The notes below the pieces were generated by a model that saw only the letters and a list, made by a program, of their open reading frames with translations, was not told the origin of the DNA and did not search any database. Positions 1-7,663 of a stretch of 64,000 nt of DNA are shown here, piece after piece. The translations under genes were made by a program, and so were the position numbers. Source of the stretch: Penaeicola halotolerans (GTDB taxonomy: Bacteria; Bacteroidota; Bacteroidia; Cytophagales; Cyclobacteriaceae); contig NZ_JAEAGO010000001.1 in assembly GCF_016464625.1 (NCBI RefSeq), positions 310,001 through 374,000 on the forward strand, in the 5' to 3' direction. The first letter of the stretch is position 1, and each line of letters opens with the position of its first letter.

Positions 1-221
1 AGTTCTGAATAAGTGGGATTAGAAGGAGGCTTTTCGCCAAAGTAGCGATCTCTTTGAATGGAGAGCGTTCTTAGATTGCCGTCAAGTAGATGTGCTGCCA
101 CATCTTTTACTTTCCACTTTTTGGCAACAGTTTGTCTGTCCCAATCATTAGTCTCCAAGGATTTAAGTAGGGTAATAAGGCTTTGATTTACTTGTATGAT
201 GAGTGGGTTTAGGTCTTTCAT
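1..221 (-). CDS. DinB / maleylpyruvate isomerase N-terminal-like protein (partial, 3' end outside window)
   Basis: Reading leftward from an ATG at 221, the frame stays open to the window edge (73 codons). The visible N-terminus contains a helix with NDWDRQTVAKKWKVKDVAAH, followed by LDGNLRTLSIQRD. A W..K.TVKDV..HLLDGN-type segment is typical of the four-helix DinB/maleylpyruvate-isomerase N-terminal fold, whose members are metal-dependent thiol transferases or proteins of unknown role. It lies 32 nt downstream of the RqcH-like gene on the same strand, so it may be the last gene of that transcript. The C-terminal part is not visible, so a specific function cannot be given. Confidence 0.6.
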   Translation of the reverse strand, partial: MKDLNPLIIQVNQSLITLLKSLETNDWDRQTVAKKWKVKDVAAHLLDGNLRTLSIQRDRYFGEKPPSNPTYSE

Positions 222-253
222 CCGCTTTGTTTATCAAGTGATTTTCTTAAAAG

Positions 254-1795
254 TTACAAATCTTTTGGCTTAACTGGATGTACTAATAGTGTGTCCTCTT
301 TTTCTACTCTGACAGCACCTGCGGGAGTACCCTTTACTTTTCTCACAAACTTGGCTGGAGTGACGATGACAGTAGCTAGACTTTCATGTTTTAGCTTGGA
401 ATAATAGGCAGCTAGACCAGCTGCTTTTTCAATCACTGGCTTAGGGAAATTCTTTCCTGCTTGCTGCTTGATCACCACGTGAGAGCCAGAAACGTCCTTG
501 GCATGCAGCCATAGATCTTCCTTTTTGGCATGTTTAAGCGTAAGTATATCATTAGACTTGGCATTTTTACCAACCCACACTTGAAAGCCTTCTACCACAA
601 ATGCGCGATAAGGTAATATATCAGCCTCCTCTGTCTGGGTGCGCTGCAAGCCAGATTCTTTTAGCCACGATTTGAGGGCTTTCGCATCGGAGATTTGTTC
701 CAAAGCATCAAGCTGCTCTTTCCAATTTTCTGCTTGAGTTAGCTTTTGTAAGATGCTCTGCTCTAAAGTGTTGATTTCGATCTTTTTATTTTTCTCCTTT
801 CGATAGTACTGCTCAGCAGATTTTTGTGGACTTAGCTCTTTTTTGAGTTTGATAGTGATCTCTCGATCATGATAAAAATCAAATAACTCAACCTCGGAGA
901 CTCCCGCTGGTATTTGATGCAAATTAGCCATGATGATATCAGCTATTTGACCAGGCTGTACGCCTTCTTGAATTTCACTTAGTTTGACCGTATTTTTATC
1001 TATGTAGGATGCAGCTTTTTTTAACTGCGTCTCTAGGTATTTTTTCCATTGATGCTTCTCACCTTCAAAACCTAAGCCCCTCATTTTATGAGAAAAGAAT
1101 GCATTGGCTGCAGCTATAGGGTCTTCATATTGTGCGATCTCTTCTCCTATTGGAAGTAGGCTAAGGACTATTTCTTCTTGATATCTGCGGATGTATACTA
1201 TCCCTAGTTCTATTTGTTTAAGCATATCAGAGATAGCAGCCCAACTGTCATCTCCATTTTCTTTTATATAGGCATAAGGTATTTTCCCTAGTGTAGGCAG
1301 CCACTTTTTCAGGTTTCGATCAAGTGCTTCATAGCGAGCCTCTGTCAATTCATAGTTTCGGGCTAGTTGATCGGCCTCTATGATAGTTTCTTCTGCGATG
1401 TCATGTCTAAAGCGCTTGAGTATTTGTCGATCTCGTATGAGTAGTAGATTGGAGCGATTGCCATGCATCTTGAAGAGCAGGTTATCACCGCCAGAAAAGT
1501 GAATATAGAAAGCCCTTTCAAATGGGATCAATGAGATCTTTTCAACGGTTTGATCGATGAGTTCTTCAAAAAGATCCACACTGTTTTTACGAGAGCGAGC
1601 ATAGTCTTCTGGAAAAGACAGGTGGGTGAATTGAGGAGCACAATTGACTCTGATGTAAAATGAAGATTCAGAGGACGAAAATCCTAAAATAAGCTCATCC
1701 TTGTTTTGAGAAAAACAGGTACTTAAACTCAGTCCAATGAGTTTTTCGGATACTTTGGGAAGGAGAATTTTGAAAAAGTGATAATTGATATGCAT
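254..1795 (-). CDS. rqcH: RqcH/Rqc2-type NFACT protein (ribosome-associated quality control)
   Basis: A 513-residue protein of the NFACT family (older names FbpA/YloA; Rqc2/NEMF in eukaryotes). In characterised members it binds stalled 50S-nascent chain complexes and recruits tRNA-Ala to add C-terminal alanine tails. Visible parts: an NFACT-N domain with HGNRSNLLLI near residue 111, a long charged coiled-coil middle (about 230-390), and a C-terminal NFACT-R (DUF814) domain (about 400-500) with DLWLHAKDVSGSHVVI. The segment PFERAFYIHF (E93-R94) appears to sit where the Asp-Arg pair of B. subtilis RqcH lies, so the acidic residue is Glu here. ATG start, 3 nt after the MBL gene stop, in a leftward run. 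The family call is firm; alanine tailing in this species is inferred. Confidence 0.88.
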   Translation of the reverse strand: MHINYHFFKILLPKVSEKLIGLSLSTCFSQNKDELILGFSSSESSFYIRVNCAPQFTHLSFPEDYARSRKNSVDLFEELIDQTVEKISLIPFERAFYIHFSGGDNLLFKMHGNRSNLLLIRDRQILKRFRHDIAEETIIEADQLARNYELTEARYEALDRNLKKWLPTLGKIPYAYIKENGDDSWAAISDMLKQIELGIVYIRRYQEEIVLSLLPIGEEIAQYEDPIAAANAFFSHKMRGLGFEGEKHQWKKYLETQLKKAASYIDKNTVKLSEIQEGVQPGQIADIIMANLHQIPAGVSEVELFDFYHDREITIKLKKELSPQKSAEQYYRKEKNKKIEINTLEQSILQKLTQAENWKEQLDALEQISDAKALKSWLKESGLQRTQTEEADILPYRAFVVEGFQVWVGKNAKSNDILTLKHAKKEDLWLHAKDVSGSHVVIKQQAGKNFPKPVIEKAAGLAAYYSKLKHESLATVIVTPAKFVRKVKGTPAGAVRVEKEDTLLVHPVKPKDL

Positions 1796-1798
1796 AGA

Positions 1799-2560
1799 TC
1801 AAAGCTCCAAAGAAAGCCCATCGTATGCAAGAAAAATATTGGTTGGAAGTGTCTTTTGTACTGCATGGTGCAAGCCCATTCGGTGGCTGATATGGGTGAA
1901 ATACGTCTGTTCTGCTTTCATTTCTTGCGCAAATTCAACAGCTTCTTCAAGAGTGAAGTGTGAAATATGAGGATCTTGCTGCAGGGCATTGATGACAAGT
2001 ATTTTACTGCCTCTGATTTTTGCTTTAGACTCATCAGGTATGGCATTGGCATCTGTAATATAAGTGAAATCACCCACTCTAAAGCCAAAAACAGGAAGCT
2101 TATGATGCATGACCTTAATAGGAGTGATGGATATACCCTCAACCTCAAAAGGCGTCTCGTCTATCTCTCTCAATAAGACCCTAGGTATGCCAGGGTATTT
2201 TTGCGGAGCAAAGATGTAAGCAAATTCTTGTTGTAGCTGTTGGAGCACTTGCTTTCTTCCATAGACAGGAATGTCTCTATTGTGCATGAAGTTAAAAGGA
2301 CGGATATCGTCTAGTCCAGCAGTATGGTCCTTATGCTCATGGGTGTAGAGTACTGCATGGAGGTCGCTGATGCCAGATCGGAGCATCTGCTGCCTAAAGT
2401 CTGGCCCTGTATCGATGACGATACTTTTTTGATCTATTTGGAGGTGTATAGCACATCTGAGTCTTTTATCTTTGAAATCTATAGATCTACAAACGGCACA
2501 GTCACAGCCGATGACAGGGACGCCTTGAGAAGTGCCGGTACCGAGAAATGTGACTTTCAA
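1799..2560 (-). CDS. MBL-fold metallo-hydrolase, PhnP/phosphoribosyl cyclic phosphodiesterase-like
   Basis: A 253-residue metallo-beta-lactamase-fold enzyme. The metal-binding signature THEHKDHTAGLDD (HxHxDH) lies near residue 74, with further His residues in KVMHHKLPVFGF and YFTHISHRMG. The N-terminus MKVTFLGTGTSQGVPVIGCDC, with its Cys pair, matches PhnP-like cyclic phosphodiesterases and related tRNase Z-type hydrolases; the substrate is unknown. The best start is TTG at 2560, which overlaps the upstream stop in a TTGA arrangement; there is no in-frame ATG further upstream, and the conserved beta-strand begins right after it. Translational coupling with the 91-residue upstream gene is likely. 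Confidence 0.8.
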   Translation of the reverse strand: MKVTFLGTGTSQGVPVIGCDCAVCRSIDFKDKRLRCAIHLQIDQKSIVIDTGPDFRQQMLRSGISDLHAVLYTHEHKDHTAGLDDIRPFNFMHNRDIPVYGRKQVLQQLQQEFAYIFAPQKYPGIPRVLLREIDETPFEVEGISITPIKVMHHKLPVFGFRVGDFTYITDANAIPDESKAKIRGSKILVINALQQDPHISHFTLEEAVEFAQEMKAEQTYFTHISHRMGLHHAVQKTLPTNIFLAYDGLSLEL

Positions 2561-2832
2561 ATCTTCAAACTTGTTTGATGAAGCTCTAAGATGAGTTCTT
2601 GATTCTTTTTACTAAAGTGCTCAGGAGAGAGGTTAAGCTCCTTGAGGATGTCGATCAGGGTATTGATCTTACCCTCAAGGGTGTAGTATTTATTGACAAT
2701 CACTATCCGAGTATCTTTCAAGATGCAGTATCCAGACTTGAAGTTTCCTTTTTCATATCTGAGGATATATTCAGACTCAGCAAAAAGGTTTTCTAATTTG
2801 TCCAAATAGTGATTGGTATACTTAATGGGCAT
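2557..2832 (-). CDS. Small conserved-looking protein of unknown function (91 aa)
   Basis: I do not recognise a named family. The protein is 91 residues, soluble, without signal peptide or membrane segment. It has an alpha/beta look: an N-terminal amphipathic helix (HYLDKLENLFAESEY), a strand pair around YCILKDTRIVIVNKYYTLEG and a C-terminal helix. It starts at ATG 2832, directly abutting the stop of the CheY-like gene, and its stop overlaps the TTG start of the MBL hydrolase by 4 nt. This tight packing in one leftward transcript supports a real gene. Similar small proteins occur beside MBL hydrolases in Bacteroidota as far as I recall, but that is memory and not shown here. Confidence 0.7.
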   Translation of the reverse strand: MPIKYTNHYLDKLENLFAESEYILRYEKGNFKSGYCILKDTRIVIVNKYYTLEGKINTLIDILKELNLSPEHFSKKNQELILELHQTSLKI

Positions 2833-3207
2833 TTACACGTACTTTTTGATAGTCGTTACGAGTAGGTCGTAGTCAAGTGGTTTTTGTAAATATTCGTTGA
2901 TACCAGCTTTGTGAAACTCATCTAACGTGTAGTTTTTATAGTTTCCAGTAATGGCAATGATAGGAAGCTTAGAGATAGTCGCATTGCTATTAGCTCTGAT
3001 AAGTTTGCTACATTCCATCCCGTCCATTCCTGGGAGATTGATATCCATCAGCACGAGGACTACCTCATTTTTCTCCAATGTTTTCAAAACATCGTTTCCG
3101 TTTCTTACAGGGATGATATCGAAGTTCTCAAATTGAAGAATGTTTTTAGTCAAGTTGATGATGACAGAGCTATCTTCAGCGACTAATATCTTTTTCTTAT
3201 CACTCAT
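2833..3207 (-). CDS. CheY-like single-domain response regulator
   Basis: A 124-residue stand-alone receiver domain. The acidic pocket is E11-D12 (VAEDSS), the phospho-acceptor is D55 in LVLMDINLPGMDG, the switch Thr is T87 in AITGN, and the conserved Lys is K109 in LQKPLD. There is no output domain, so it probably acts by protein-protein contact or as a phosphate relay. It overlaps the 3' end of the receiver-Hpt gene by 8 nt, so the pair is co-translated. The upstream Hpt domain is an obvious candidate phosphate donor. No histidine kinase gene is visible nearby, so the sensor must be encoded elsewhere. Confidence 0.9.
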   Translation of the reverse strand: MSDKKKILVAEDSSVIINLTKNILQFENFDIIPVRNGNDVLKTLEKNEVVLVLMDINLPGMDGMECSKLIRANSNATISKLPIIAITGNYKNYTLDEFHKAGINEYLQKPLDYDLLVTTIKKYV

Positions 3208-3964
3208 TTTTAAAAATACTATGGTTAGACATATAAGACCTAAAGTAATTGAATTTTTCTAACAAATCTAGGAGATATTGACGAATATCTTTTTCAATCT
3301 CTTTTTTTACTTGAAATTCAAATTTTTCAGCACTTTCCATGAGTTGCATGGCTCCGATAGTGCCCGCATTTCCTTTGATGATATGGAGTTTTTCTCCGAT
3401 TTTAGAAAGGTCCAGCTTATGTGTTAGTTCCTCTATCTCAGAGATCAGTTGCGCTGTCTCTTCTATAAATTCCTCATAGACCTGCTTGATCATGGTGATT
3501 TGGCCATATTTGGAGAGCTGATTGACTATTTGCTCATCTAAAACGCTGGCTTTATTCTCGGCAGATTTAGCTGATGTAGTTTCAGAAGGATGCTTACCTT
3601 CAAGCCAGATCGTTACTTTCTCTATCAAATTTTTCGGTCTAAAAGGCTTAGTAACCAAATCGCAAAATCCGATCGCTAAAAAATAGTCTCGATCATCATC
3701 AGAAGAATATGCCGTGATCGCCATGATAGGTGCATCACTTAATTGCTCTTCTCTGATCTGTCTCAATGCTGAGATCCCATCAAGTTCTGGCATTTGGATA
3801 TCCATCAAGATGAGTTGATATATATCCTTTTGGATAGCCTCTATCGCTTCTAGGCCATTAGTAGCGGTTTCAAGTTGATAGCGATTGTTGAGAATATTCT
3901 GAATGATATTCCTATTCAATGCATTATCATCTACGATCAATATTTTCTTTGCTTCGACTGTCAA
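3200..3964 (-). CDS. Response regulator with C-terminal Hpt domain
   Basis: A 254-residue phosphorelay protein. Residues 6-120 form a receiver with D12-D13 (VDDNALN), phospho-acceptor D55 (LILMDIQMPELDG), T84 and K106 (DLVTKPF). A linker rich in Ser/Ala/Lys (about 124-140) leads to an Hpt helical bundle with the signature HIIKGNAGTIGA; H194 is the phosphorylatable His and K197-G198 the following motif. Arrangements of this type normally pass phosphate from a hybrid kinase through Asp and His to a final receiver, here plausibly the CheY-like gene downstream. The start used is TTG at 3964; a stop lies ten codons upstream and no ATG intervenes. Confidence 0.88.
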   Translation of the reverse strand: MTVEAKKILIVDDNALNRNIIQNILNNRYQLETATNGLEAIEAIQKDIYQLILMDIQMPELDGISALRQIREEQLSDAPIMAITAYSSDDDRDYFLAIGFCDLVTKPFRPKNLIEKVTIWLEGKHPSETTSAKSAENKASVLDEQIVNQLSKYGQITMIKQVYEEFIEETAQLISEIEELTHKLDLSKIGEKLHIIKGNAGTIGAMQLMESAEKFEFQVKKEIEKDIRQYLLDLLEKFNYFRSYMSNHSIFKNE

Positions 3965-4049
3965 TTGACAAGGGCTTTTAGTAAACTTGAAATCTCAATC
4001 GAGACCTTGATGCGCTAAAATACGGATATTGGTTTATGAATAAAAGGTG

Positions 4050-4961
4050 ATGAAAAAGAAATATCTGTTAGTTGTCGTGGGACCCACGGCTGTAGGAAAG
4101 ACAGATCTTTGTCTGGATTTGGCTACATACTTTCATACTGAGATCATTTCAGCAGATGCTAGGCAGTTTTATCAAGAGATGGTCTTGGGCACAGCTAAGC
4201 CTAGTGAGGAAGAATTGTCGAGAGTGAAGCATCACTTGATCAATAACCTTTCGATTCATCAAAACTATAACATCGCTCAGTTTGAGAAAGATGTCTTGCA
4301 AATATTAGATCAAGCCTTTCAAAGTCATGATATCATGATCCTCACTGGTGGATCTGGCCTCTATGTACAGGCTGTCTGTGAAGGTATCGATGAGATGCCG
4401 AGCATTCCTAGCGCACTTCGAGCATCTCTCAATCTCCAATATCAAGAGAAAGGTTTGGTATGGCTACAAGAAGAAGTCAAAAAGCTAGACCCAGTCTATT
4501 ACGAGCAAGTAGATAGGCAAAATCCCCAAAGGTTAATCAGAGCTTTGGAAGTTTGCCTGCACACAAGTAAGCCGTTTTCTGATTTTAGGGTGAAGGATAA
4601 GGTAGAGAGACCATTTGAGATCATCAAGATAGGACTTACTCGACCTAGGGAAGAGCTCTATGAGAGAATAGACCATCGCATGGATTTGATGATAGAAGCG
4701 GGGCTCTTTGAGGAGGCTAAAAGTCTCTATGAGCATAGAGCACTCAATGCCTTACAAACAGTGGGGTATCAGGAGATATTTGCACACCTAGAAGGGAAGT
4801 ATGATAGGGAAGAAGCTATCAGACTACTCAAACGCAACTCAAGACGCTATGCCAAAAGACAATTGACTTGGTTTGGCAAGGATGAATCAATCCATTGGTT
4901 TCATCCAGATCAGCGTCAAGAGATCATTCAATGGGTGAAAGAAGAAATGGAGCAAACTTAA
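4050..4961 (+). CDS. miaA: tRNA dimethylallyltransferase
   Basis: A MiaA-type enzyme of about 303 residues that transfers a dimethylallyl group to N6 of A37 in tRNAs reading UNN codons. A P-loop GPTAVGKTD is followed by SADARQFYQEM, the family motif with the catalytic Asp; LTGGSGLYVQAV and the region around RLIRALEV are also characteristic. Length is normal for the family. The ATG at 4050 is preferred over an in-frame GTG three bases earlier, and AAAAGG lies just upstream. It is divergent from the response-regulator genes, with only about 80 nt between. The 3' end overlaps the convergent small membrane-protein gene by 4 nt, which leaves no room for a separate terminator. Confidence 0.95.
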   Translation: MKKKYLLVVVGPTAVGKTDLCLDLATYFHTEIISADARQFYQEMVLGTAKPSEEELSRVKHHLINNLSIHQNYNIAQFEKDVLQILDQAFQSHDIMILTGGSGLYVQAVCEGIDEMPSIPSALRASLNLQYQEKGLVWLQEEVKKLDPVYYEQVDRQNPQRLIRALEVCLHTSKPFSDFRVKDKVERPFEIIKIGLTRPREELYERIDHRMDLMIEAGLFEEAKSLYEHRALNALQTVGYQEIFAHLEGKYDREEAIRLLKRNSRRYAKRQLTWFGKDESIHWFHPDQRQEIIQWVKEEMEQT

Positions 4962-5296
4962 TCGAAAGTACGATGTCCTAAGAGCTTCCCCACCATTTTG
5001 GAAGGATTACTATTGAGATTTTTATGATAATCTCTTCTTAGACCTTTGAGACTCTTGAGCGTATTTTGGATATCTACAGTGGGAGAAGTAGCTTCTATTT
5101 CTTGGATAAATGCACTAAGTGGCATTTGCTCATAATTCTTATCTAGGGTCAAAAGCTTATTATCTTTTGCTAGCTCGATTACTTTATTTTTCAAACTTAA
5201 AATACCCTTTCTTTGGCTTTTAAGTGCATTTCCAGTCAAGATAGTGTAGAGCAAACTAAAACCTAGTATGCCCACAAACATTGGTATAAATCCCAT
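4958..5296 (-). CDS. Small single-pass membrane protein of unknown function
   Basis: A 112-residue protein that I cannot assign. The first 20 residues form a hydrophobic helix (MGFIPMFVGILGFSLLYTIL) that would anchor it in the inner membrane. The remainder is a basic, mostly helical cytosolic region with segments resembling a short coiled coil (LKNKVIELAKDNKLL). It begins one nucleotide after the pfkA stop on the same strand, so it is almost certainly co-transcribed with pfkA. Convergent overlap with miaA is 4 nt. No catalytic motif is visible. Confidence 0.65.
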   Translation of the reverse strand: MGFIPMFVGILGFSLLYTILTGNALKSQRKGILSLKNKVIELAKDNKLLTLDKNYEQMPLSAFIQEIEATSPTVDIQNTLKSLKGLRRDYHKNLNSNPSKMVGKLLGHRTFD

Positions 5297-5297
5297 A

Positions 5298-6269
5298 TTA
5301 GATACTTAAAATATTCATCATTTTTAGATAGTCCTGATTGATAGGTTTAGACTTACTGATGCAGTCATCAAAAGGTGTATAGACTATTTGGTCGTTCATC
5401 ACACCTGCCATACAGTTTCGCTGGCCTGCCATGAGTCCTTCTACAGCTGCGATTCCACATCTGCTCCCCAGTATGCGATCAGTTGCTGTTGGATTTCCAC
5501 CTCTTTGGATATGCCCTAGTGTGGTGACCTTATACTCATTTTTTGGATTTTCTGCTTTGACTTTCGCCATCACTTCTGCAGCATTGCCTTCCTCATCTCC
5601 CTCAGCTACTACTACGATAGAGGAAGTTTTGGTTTTGCGAAGACCAGTGTCTAGTTTTTTGATGACATCTGCGATGGTCGTTTCGGTCTCAGGTACCATC
5701 ACTATTTCAGCACCACCACCTATGCCACACTGAATGGCGATATAGCCACTGTCTCTACCCATCACCTCAACAAAGAATATACGATCATGAGATGCTGCGG
5801 TATCTCTGATCTTATCGATAGACTCTAAGGCAGTGTTTACCGCAGTATCAAACCCTATCGTGAAATCAGTACCGTAAATATCATTATCTATCGTGCCAGG
5901 ACAGCCGATCACAGGAATGTCAAATTCTTCAGAAAAGATCTTTGCTCCAGTAAATGTACCATCTCCACCGATAGCGACAAGCCCCTCTATCCCATGTTTT
6001 TTGAGCTGGTCATAGGCTTTTTGACGTCCTTCTTTAGTCCTAAACTCTGTGCTTCTAGCTGACTTCAAGATAGTGCCACCGCGCTGTACGATATTGCTGA
6101 CTGAGTGAGATTGCATTTTGATGATTTCTCCCTTGATCATGCCATCATAGCCATACTTAATTCCATAGACTTCTAGTCCATGATAGATACAAGCTCTCAC
6201 TACTGCTCTGATACAGGCATTCATGCCAGGAGAATCTCCACCAGAAGTAAAAACACCGATTTTTTTCAT
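5298..6269 (-). CDS. pfkA: ATP-dependent 6-phosphofructokinase
   Basis: A 323-residue PfkA that phosphorylates fructose 6-phosphate to the 1,6-bisphosphate in glycolysis. Family motifs are in order: GGDSPGMNA near residue 11 (nucleotide binding), AIGGDGTFTGA, PGTIDNDIYGTD (catalytic Asp in the IDND box), EVMGRDSGYIA, and GHIQRGGNPTATDR (substrate and effector site). The GGDGT motif is the one usual for ATP-dependent enzymes rather than the pyrophosphate type. Length matches bacterial homotetrameric enzymes. ATG start. The gene diverges from the polysaccharide glycosyltransferase, with about 90 nt between. Confidence 0.96.
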   Translation of the reverse strand: MKKIGVFTSGGDSPGMNACIRAVVRACIYHGLEVYGIKYGYDGMIKGEIIKMQSHSVSNIVQRGGTILKSARSTEFRTKEGRQKAYDQLKKHGIEGLVAIGGDGTFTGAKIFSEEFDIPVIGCPGTIDNDIYGTDFTIGFDTAVNTALESIDKIRDTAASHDRIFFVEVMGRDSGYIAIQCGIGGGAEIVMVPETETTIADVIKKLDTGLRKTKTSSIVVVAEGDEEGNAAEVMAKVKAENPKNEYKVTTLGHIQRGGNPTATDRILGSRCGIAAVEGLMAGQRNCMAGVMNDQIVYTPFDDCISKSKPINQDYLKMMNILSI

Positions 6270-6330
6270 TGCTTTCCGCTTAATAGGTTAATGCATCAAG
6301 TATAGCGAAAAAATGCCTGCCTTGAAATCA

Positions 6331-6355
6331 TTTGGACGTATAAGCTTTATATTTG
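6331..6355 (+). promoter_or_regulatory. Possible Bacteroidota-type promoter for the glycosyltransferase gene
   Basis: TATATTTG at 6348-6355 fits the TAnnTTTG -7 box. TTTG at 6331-6334 is closer than the usual spacing (13 nt); CTTG at 6321-6324 would give 23 nt. A transcript starting about 7 nt after the -7 box would begin essentially at the ATG at 6362, so the message would be nearly leaderless. Judged by eye only. Confidence 0.4.
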
Positions 6356-6361
6356 TTTGAC

Positions 6362-7663
6362 ATGTCTTATAGAAAAGTTCTCATCATCACCTATTATTGG
6401 CCGCCAAGCGGAGGATCTGGGGTGCAGCGCTGGCTCAAGATGTCTAAGTATCTGCCTGAGTTTGGCTGGGAGCCAGTGATTTTTACTCCAGAAAATCCAG
6501 ACTTTGATCTCAAAGATGAATCACTATTGAAGGAGGTCAATCCACACATGGAGGTGATCAAGTATCCTATCTGGGAGCCTTATCAACTTTTCAGAAAACT
6601 GAAAGGGGATAAGAAGGCTGATCAAAAGGTACTGGAAAACAAGCAGCTAGGACTACTGGATCAATTAGCACTTTGGCTGAGAGGCAATCTGCTCATTCCT
6701 GATCCTAGACGCTTTTGGGTCAAGCCAGCCAGCCAATTCTTACAAGATATCTTGGTGAGCAATGAGATCGATATAATCATCACCACAGGTCCACCCCACA
6801 GCATGCACTTGATAGGAGCTTCTTTACATCAAAAAAGTGGCATACCATGGATTGCAGACTTTAGAGATCCGTGGACTGATTGGGATTTTTTAGATACTTT
6901 GAAGCTTAGTCGATGGGCGAGAGCTAAACATGATAAACTGGAGCAAAAAGTGCTACAATCGGCTTCTCATATATTGACAATAAGCCCTACGTTTGCGGAG
7001 CAGTTGCGTGTGAAAGGAGGAAAGGCTGCTATCAGTGTTTTGACCAATGGCTATGATACAGCTGATGTACCAGTACTTCCTGAGATTGATCCGGCAACAA
7101 GTCAGCTAAACATCGTCTACGCTGGAGTGATAGATGCTATCAGAGATCCTCGACCCTTATTTAAGGCATGTAAATCACTACCTGAGGAACTACAGTCTAA
7201 ATGGCAGATTGATTTTGTAGGGAAGGTAAGTGAAAAGATAAAAGAGGAAGTGGGCAACGATCCTCAGCTAAAAGATCATGTGTTCTTTAGAGGGTATGTA
7301 AGTCATCAAGAGGTTTTTGACTATTATGAAAAAGCTGATTTGCTTTTGCTCGTACTGACCAATACGAAGAATGCTAAGGGCAATATCCCTGGAAAAATAT
7401 TTGAATATGCAGCGTCAGGAAGGTTTATCTTAGCTTTGGGAGATCCAGAGGGAGATGCCGCGCAGATCATACATCAATATCGGATAGGTAAAGTTTTCGC
7501 GCATGATCAGATAGAAGCTTTGAGAGATTTTCTGCTCACTGTGATTAATGACAAGTCTTCGTTACGTGTCAAGTCTGATCAAGTAATGGCCTATGAAAGA
7601 AAAAATCTTACCCATCAACTCGCTAAAATACTAGACCAATATGTCAAAGATCCCCTTTCATGA
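6362..7663 (+). CDS. Family 4-type glycosyltransferase
   Basis: A protein of about 433 residues with a GT-B fold. The N-terminal domain begins with KVLIITYYWPPSGGSGVQRW, the glycine-rich acceptor-side loop common to GT4 sugar transferases. The C-terminal domain carries NIVYAGVIDAIRDPRPLF, FFRGYVSHQEVFDYYEKADL and the donor-binding stretch GNIPGKIFEYAASGRFIL, where the E of IFEYAASG is the usual nucleotide-sugar contact. No signal peptide; it presumably works at the cytoplasmic membrane face on a lipid-linked glycan. The ATG at 6362 is chosen over a TTG three codons upstream because it follows the probable promoter. It overlaps the aminotransferase gene by 23 nt, indicating a two-gene unit. 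Confidence 0.85.
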   Translation: MSYRKVLIITYYWPPSGGSGVQRWLKMSKYLPEFGWEPVIFTPENPDFDLKDESLLKEVNPHMEVIKYPIWEPYQLFRKLKGDKKADQKVLENKQLGLLDQLALWLRGNLLIPDPRRFWVKPASQFLQDILVSNEIDIIITTGPPHSMHLIGASLHQKSGIPWIADFRDPWTDWDFLDTLKLSRWARAKHDKLEQKVLQSASHILTISPTFAEQLRVKGGKAAISVLTNGYDTADVPVLPEIDPATSQLNIVYAGVIDAIRDPRPLFKACKSLPEELQSKWQIDFVGKVSEKIKEEVGNDPQLKDHVFFRGYVSHQEVFDYYEKADLLLLVLTNTKNAKGNIPGKIFEYAASGRFILALGDPEGDAAQIIHQYRIGKVFAHDQIEALRDFLLTVINDKSSLRVKSDQVMAYERKNLTHQLAKILDQYVKDPLS

